The notes under the pieces are model-generated. The model did not search any database, was not told the origin of the DNA, and saw nothing but the letters and a program-made list of their open reading frames with translations. A stretch of DNA of 64,000 nucleotides from Pempheris klunzingeri (lineage: Eukaryota; Chordata; Actinopteri; Acropomatiformes; Pempheridae): assembly GCF_042242105.1 (NCBI RefSeq), contig NC_092027.1:7578721-7642720 (forward strand), written 5' to 3'. Of this stretch, positions 57,871 to 64,000 are shown piece by piece; positions within the stretch are counted from its first letter, which is position 1, and each line of letters starts with the position of its first letter. Made by a program: the position numbers and the translations under genes.

Positions 57871-60673
57871 GACACAAACAAACAGACACGATCCAGACTC
57901 CATGATTGAGAGCAGTCTGTTCCAGTATCTCACATCACTCAGTGTCAACAATCCAGTGAATGACGCTACTGAGATTGTGTGTCTTCTTCTGTTTATTTTT
58001 ACTCTGGCTATAGTCAAACAAACTCTGTATTCTTCCTTTGCAGCCTCAAGAGGTCCCAGTTTTCCTCTGATATTTCTCATCTTTATTATGTATCTTTGTG
58101 CCCCCACAGTGTGTGTAAACGCTGCATCAAAAAGATGGACCACCACTGTCCCTGGGTGAACAACTGTGTCGGAGAGAACAACCAGAAATACTTTGTGCTC
58201 TTCACAGTGAGTCTTTAAACACAAGAGCCTCGATGTTACTGCACAAAAATAATGTGGCTGTGATGTGCAGTGGATTTTAGATTTATTATTGAAGCTCTGT
58301 TGTTGTTCAAGCTGACAAAACAACTTAGAACAGGAAATAAACATAGGTACTGAAATTGGCCTTGACCTTGGGCAGAATTTCTTTTTCAAGTTTTTTACTC
58401 ATGTGATTGGTTCGTAATACAACTCTTGATTAATTATGCTTGCTAGCTAGTACAGTAAGTAAGTTTCTATATAATATAGTACAAGTCAAGTGTCCATTTT
58501 TACTTTCTGGCCACTGACGTAACCGAAGTCTAACTAATATGTAAAACTTGCATCATGTTAAGTTTGCCATCCATATAGGATACCATGCTATCGTTGTGAC
58601 GTGCCAACACAGGAATTTCAGCGTTACTAAATGGTGGATCACACAAATTGGTTACACAATTAATATGTTTATATGTTAACATGTAGAGTATGGCAACCTA
58701 ACTTTATTATTTTCACTATGAGCTGTAGTTTAACAGCCTCTGGTTGTCCAGAGATTGAAATTTTGTCAAAATGAGACATTTGAGATAATTTGAGATTTAA
58801 TTTTGTTGTGACTGACTGAGTTTATTTAAGAATAATTTAAGAATAATGATCTTAACACTAGATCTATGCTTTGTTTTGCTCTTTTTCCCCAGATGTATAT
58901 TGCACTAATATCCTTCCATGCGCTATTCATGGTGGCCTTCCATTTTGTTTTCTGCTTTGAAGAAGACTGGACAAGTAAGTTTCATACTTACTTAAAAGAC
59001 TGCACTGTTTTATCTGCATTCAATTTTATATGCAAATGCAGCTGGTTATACTTCCAAGAGACTAGTTATGTCAACTCCTTCAGGATAAAAGACATTCTCA
59101 CCAGCCGTAGTCAGAATTTACCATCACTTAATCGTTGCTTGTGTCCTGTTAGACCTGACTGCACTCTTATTTGACCTCACAGGTAACAAACATCTTCTTT
59201 TTAACATGATAAGTATTCCTGTCCCTGCTCTCCCTCCCTCCTCCAGAATGCAGTAACTTCTCTCCACCAGCAACTGTCATCCTCCTCATCCTCCTCTGCT
59301 TCGAGGGCCTCCTCTTTCTCATCTTCACTGCAGTCATGTTTGGGACCCAGGTTCACTCCATCTGTACCGACGAGACGGTGAGCGGAAACGATCACATCGT
59401 TACATTACGTTGCATCAGTGGCTGTGGTGTGATGGTTGGGTTCAGGCAGCTTGGAGGAGAGAAGAGTGATGAAGTTGTCTTTTAACCAGAGAATCATCCT
59501 CCGAGCCTCCGTCAGTCTCCTTCAGTTACTAAAGTCACTAAATCCTACCAGCTCTGCGGAAAGTGTTCTGCACTACTCTGGCTTTCCCTGCAGGCTCATT
59601 TGCATTTATATCACTTGTTTTTATACATTTTGTGGATCACAGCTAATTAAAAGCATTTAGCAAAGTTTTATAGATTTTAGTCCAATAATCAGAGAACTGG
59701 GGACAGAGATTTGCAGGTAGGTTGTTGCATCTGTCACAAGCACCTTCATGATTAGGAGACATTTTTCTGAATTTAGCATTGGTGCAATAGAATTACTTTT
59801 TTTTTAAAATAACTAGTGTACTCCAGCAAATATGTTAAGATAACAAAAAATGGATAGTATATTTTATTTTAAAACTCAAAAGAGCAAAATGTGTATTATA
59901 TAAACTCTGAAAGAGGGACTGATGATATCGGACTGAGAGATGATATCGGTTTTTCTTGGACACTATGCGACAAGATGCTGCATTTTCTTGTAATTTTAGA
60001 AATTTTAGAAAAGGTTGTTTGGTATTCAAAAGATTCTTGGCCTTAAGTTAGTTTAAAGTATGTTTGCAATAGTGACCCTGAACATATCGCCCTGCTGAAA
60101 GCTTAAATGTGAAGCAGCACAAGCAGAAAATGTTGGGTGAGCAACTTAATTGAGATTAAAATTGCAAAAGAATATCGGATTACATGCTGCATTGTTTCCT
60201 GTGAATCTCTCATGTGTGTGAATTCTAATCAAATACAGGAATGGCGTACCCTGCCACTAACAAAGAAGCTATCTACCTGTCTGTCTATCTCTAGCTCTAT
60301 CTTTCTCTATCTATTTCTTTACTACTGACTCTAATAAAAGCATAAAATACCCAAAAAATAAGATAAAAGGAGACACCAGGTACACTACAGGGTCAGTGAT
60401 ACAGTTAAGTTAGCCAGGCACACATGTAGGTCCTGAATAGAGCAGGTCTGACTTCCTAAATGAAATCATAAATTCATACTGCCTGCTGTTCACTAAATCA
60501 GAGCACAGATGTAAGTAGGAGCAGGTAATTCACTTACAGCCTTCAGGTAGGTTGAGATTATTGCACTTTCTCATAATGTATCCGCTCAAACCGCCCACGA
60601 CGATGACTCACAGTGTGATGATATTCACTACAAAGATCATCTGTTTCAGTCAGTTTCAATCTAATAGGCCCTG

Positions 60674-60706
<33 letters not shown>

Positions 60707-61059
60707 AAGCTGTTCCTAGACATCAGGAAATGTTGAGCATGAGTCATCTAACCCTTATTAAGACCTCTGAGAGAAAAACAAAGCAATGCAAAACAAGCTT
60801 GATTTTTTATTCCCTTTACTGGTTATTTTCTGCTGGTACATTCGAATTTAAATACACAGCCATCCTCTCCTTATTGTCACGTTTGTTTTTTTCCCTGCAG
60901 GGCATCGAACAGCTCAAGAAGGAGGAGAGACGCTGGGCCAAAAAGTCCAAATGGATGAACATGAAGGTGGTGTTTGGCCATCCGTTCTCTATACACTGGC
61001 TGAGCCCCTTTTCTTCACCCGACCACGGCAAAGCAGACGTGTACCAGTACATCGTGTGA
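56170..61059 (+). CDS. zdhhc3: Palmitoyltransferase ZDHHC3 (GODZ), 298 aa
   Basis: ZDHHC3 is a Golgi S-acyltransferase that palmitoylates membrane proteins such as GABA-A receptor gamma subunits. The six coding exons are 56170-56472, 56882-57006, 58110-58206, 58893-58974, 59247-59377 and 60901-61059, all GT/AG and in frame, 897 nt. The protein has [18 protein letters not shown] at the first membrane span, then [19 protein letters not shown], the cysteine-rich domain [20 protein letters not shown], the active-site DHHC at residues 153-156 followed by [15 protein letters not shown], and two further spans after it. The C terminus KADVYQYIV resembles the PDZ-ligand end of mammalian ZDHHC3. The central region is nearly identical to human (299 aa isoform); the first 35 residues differ. 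zdhhc7 is the nearest alternative, but the C-terminal part and neighbours favour zdhhc3. Confidence 0.96.
57188..57209. repeat. Short (TG)n repeat
   Basis: A TATATG(TG)8 run in zdhhc3 intron 3. Confidence 0.8.
57839..57868. repeat. (CA)n microsatellite
   Basis: A CA run of about 15 units in zdhhc3 intron 3, ahead of the DHHC exon. Confidence 0.95.
60280..60365 (+). repeat. SINE 3' tail in zdhhc3 intron 6
   Basis: A TCTATCTC-rich stretch is followed by CTACTGACTCTAATAAAAGC ATAAAATACCCAAAAAATA. This matches the terminal phrase of the same SINE family ('CTAATAAAGGCATAAAATGCCCAAAAA') seen at 18226 and 39285. Confidence 0.6.
60675..60705. repeat. (GT)n microsatellite
   Basis: A GT run of about 15 units, roughly 200 bases before the last zdhhc3 exon. 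Confidence 0.97.
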
Positions 61060-64000
61060 AAGCCGGAAGCTTTGAGCTCAGCTGCCGTGGACGTTGACTG
61101 ATCAGTCGTGGTCTGCCCTCCTGTTGGCTGGACCCCAATGAGCATGAACTCTTTTTAAACCACCTCTGCATTTTTCTTTCATTTATTCATATTTCAGGGC
61201 GTTCTGCTGTAAGCTATTACAAAATATGTTTTATTTTTAAAACACCTGTCCCCTTCTTTTCATATTGTTTTCCTCTTGGTGCTGACTGAGATTAATGAGG
61301 CGTAGCTGTACAAAAAACACTCTACAAGGAAAATAAAACACATCGCAAACCAAGCAGCGACAACTTGGTAAGAAGCACTTGATAAGAGTTGGCAAAATGA
61401 CACCGAGAGACTGATTTCGGCCTTCTCTGGCAGTAAAATGTCCGGCAGTATGTCTGATCATTTCCAGCCTCCAACACTAAACAATGTGAACTCGAAATGA
61501 AGTCCTGAATTTTCTATTTTCACTCAAAGCAGCACGGTCTTGGTGCCAACATGGACACCTGGCTTTGTCTTCCTGTAAACATCGTCGTGATCCCGTCACT
61601 TCATTTGCTGTGTTTCTGTTGTTGCAATAGTATTTTGCTGAGTGCTGCAGATAATTTGCCTTAGAACAGTGCATTAGTGAACAGTGGCATCTATTATTTT
61701 TAAGGACATGTCTATTCTTTTGCCTTAATGTGACAGTCGGGGTGTGACAGGCTCACATGGCTTAAACACTTTTTTGATGCCAGATCACTGTGGAGGACAT
61801 TCAAAGGCTGTAGCAGCGATCCTGATTGATCTGGCAACACCTGTGATTACCGTAGTAACATCAAGTGCGATTCTGATACCACAGCAAAGGCTCGTCGAGC
61901 AGCTACGTTGTCAGAAGTACAGCAGAAGAGCAGCTGGTGAATTTGTTAACAGTGCAGCCAAACAAACGCATGTTTCACAAGGAAGTCAATAATTTTTTTT
62001 AAATCATGTTTTTTCATTAAATCGCGAATCCATCCTGCAGAAGAAGGGATTGCAACGAGATGACGTAAATTCTTAATTGAAAATATGCACAGAGAGACGA
62101 GGATAGATACACACACAGTGAGGCTGATACCAATGATAACTAACAGTAAAGCTGGATTTGCATGCTTACCTCATTTCTAGTGAAGGCAATTTGAGTGCAG
62201 TGCGAGAATGGCGGACTCCGCCACTAACAAAGACAACCACTATGCAGAGTGGTAATAACTGAATGTGTTTACACTGAATGGTTATTGCTGGAAAAAATGC
62301 TGACTGTAAATAGTTTTAAAATGTGGTTTGAATTCATGAAAATCTTTCTTTTGGGATTATAATGTGAAAATCCCACATCTGACACTTGGCAGATAAAAGT
62401 CTTCCTTCTAGTCCAAGAAGCAGCATGGCTCGAACAATAGTGAAAGTCCACATGGACTTCTTTTGATTAACTGACAACTCTGTGTGGTAAATCTAGCCGG
62501 CTTGATAACCAGTCCCATCAACAGGCACCAGCTCAGATGAACAGTCAGGGAATAAAGCAATACACATTGCCCTCTGAATGCACTGACCCTAAGTGTAATT
62601 CAATCGCTCCCAATTGATGGAATTTGCCTGTGGATAATCCAGTTTGTCGTAGACTGAAGCTGTGAGCCTGACTAGAGGAGAAAAAGCCTTACAGGATAAA
62701 ATGCTGATTCAAATATAGGTCAGTGGAAAATGCTCACTGAGGCCTGAAAGATAATTGTAGAAATCCACATTTTAATTGTCACATCTGCGGACAGCAGGTC
62801 ACCCAGCGTGAGGAGAAGTGTGTACATGCTACCTTTTGGTGATGCAGATGGGAAATCAAAGCATTTAACACTAAAAATGCCTTTGTCCAAATGGTGTTCT
62901 TCTGGCCTTACAGTAATTATAAAACTTTTGAGGATGATGAAAGGACATATTTGAACATACATGTTGCCAAATTGAATGCTTAATTAAGGGAAGCATTGAA
63001 GTAATGTTTGAAAAGTAGAGCACTGTCTAGAATTACTGGAGGTTTTAAAATATAAAAACATTACCATCATATGGAGATGCAGTTGCTATCCAGTTTACAC
63101 ATACTGTACACCAGCTTCTTTTTTCTTGAATTGTTCAATATATTCTTTGTGGTCAGGTATGAATACCATTTGTAATACTGTGGACCACCTGATGTTTTTT
63201 TTTTTTTTTGACTGTGGTATTTGTTTAAAGGGGAATTAAATAAAACTGTATGTGTGCGACAACGTTTGGTGAAGTTAAGTTTGTCAATCTGCTTTATATC
63301 TTGGCAGGTAAGCTCTTACTTTGTGAGGATTTTGGACCAGTTTAAATTCAGGCCAAAGAAACAAACTATTCTCACAGTAAATTTCACATTTTTGCTGTAT
63401 CAACCAATTCTATTATTTGAATGACTCATTGACAGATACAGTATATTTTGGATAACTCTATAAAAGTAAAATATATTATTACATATATCATAAAGTATAT
63501 GAATTAAACATAGATTGTAATTAAAAATACGGATGGGTTGAGGTAAGATAAATAAAAATGAATTCGATTTTCATTCACATTATGGTCTCCAAACCCCATT
63601 AGCAGTATAACGCAAATTGACAAAACTTTTATGGATATTTTATTGAGTCAGAAATAAGGTCTTCCTTTTGTGAGAAATGTGGACTCTTCATTTTTATTTT
63701 AAGGATGAAAAGAAAAAAAGACATTTTATACTAATGTGTTAAATATTAAAAAAGAAGCAGCATGCTTTTCTATGCCATGTGAAGGGCTTCAATCTGATTT
63801 ATGTTTTGTCTTCCATTTTTAAAGAGGTACTAAAGGGAAAGTCTAATGGTGCATAAAGTTCATGGTGTAAGTAGACGTAGGCTGACTCAAGGCTAACATC
63901 ACATCCAGACCTGTTAACTACAGTGAGTGCAGCCGTCATCAGACATTTCTGTGTGCGAATGCAAAGAGAGCACACTGGTCTAAATGAGAAAAGAGAAAGC
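61060..64000 (+). other. zdhhc3 3'UTR and gene-free right flank
   Basis: AATAAA-type signals occur near 61329 and 63549, among others, so the 3'UTR may be long. No further coding exon, RNA gene or clear transposon was recognised up to the window edge. The stretch at about 62,480-62,680 has balanced composition and could be conserved non-coding sequence, which I cannot test. Confidence 0.5.

Noticed and set aside
57838-58389. Minus-strand open frame of 183 codons
   Set aside because: It runs antisense through the zdhhc3 DHHC exon and a CA repeat. Its end is a Val-Cys run from the microsatellite.

Overview
The window is a piece of a ray-finned (teleost) fish chromosome. Its genes are split by short GT-AG introns. 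It carries CA/GT microsatellites, tRNA-derived SINE pieces of a type common in fish, a LINE fragment and several short DNA-transposon-like elements. The eight protein genes match vertebrate families, and their order recalls two human neighbourhoods. No CRISPR, prophage, provirus or bacterial feature was seen. All homology calls are from memory of the protein families; no database search was run.

Layout, left to right. (1) 1-2513, minus: the 5' end of crat (carnitine acetyltransferase), cut by the left edge. (2) 5474-13516, minus: a 1413-aa phostensin/taperin family protein (ppp1r18-like), almost all in one 4-kb exon. (3) about 15.6-16.3 kb: a decayed LINE reverse-transcriptase fragment. (4) 16901-20330, minus: nrm (nurim), with a complete tRNA-Lys(CTT) in its first intron. 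(5) 21593-23532, minus: a short Ajuba/LIMD1-type LIM protein whose third LIM domain is cut in half. (6) 26731-40275, plus: cdcp1, 13 coding exons and 1201 aa, with two more N-terminal domain pairs than I recall in the human protein. (7) 42770-44887, minus: clec3b (tetranectin). (8) 45959-49081, minus: exosc7 (exosome subunit). (9) about 50.2-61.06 kb, plus: zdhhc3 (Golgi palmitoyltransferase), with a long first intron and a gene-poor tail to the right edge.

The limd1-like, cdcp1, clec3b, exosc7, zdhhc3 run matches the gene neighbourhood of human 3p21.31. The ppp1r18-nrm pair matches human 6p21.33, and crat (like taperin) is on human 9q34. The window therefore spans a junction between two ancestral linkage blocks, at about 20.3-21.6 kb. 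The genes do not form one pathway: they cover acyl-carnitine metabolism, actin/PP1 scaffolding, the nuclear envelope, LIM adaptor function, a Src-linked membrane receptor, a secreted C-type lectin-like protein, RNA decay and protein palmitoylation.

I found no clearly new biological system. The points most worth checking are the expanded Cdcp1 ectodomain built from symmetric phase-1 exons (including one GC-AG intron), the phostensin/taperin hybrid layout, the half-LIM Ajuba-like protein, the intronic tRNA-Lys, and a cluster of mobile elements around the 3' ends of cdcp1 and clec3b that may supply polyadenylation signals.
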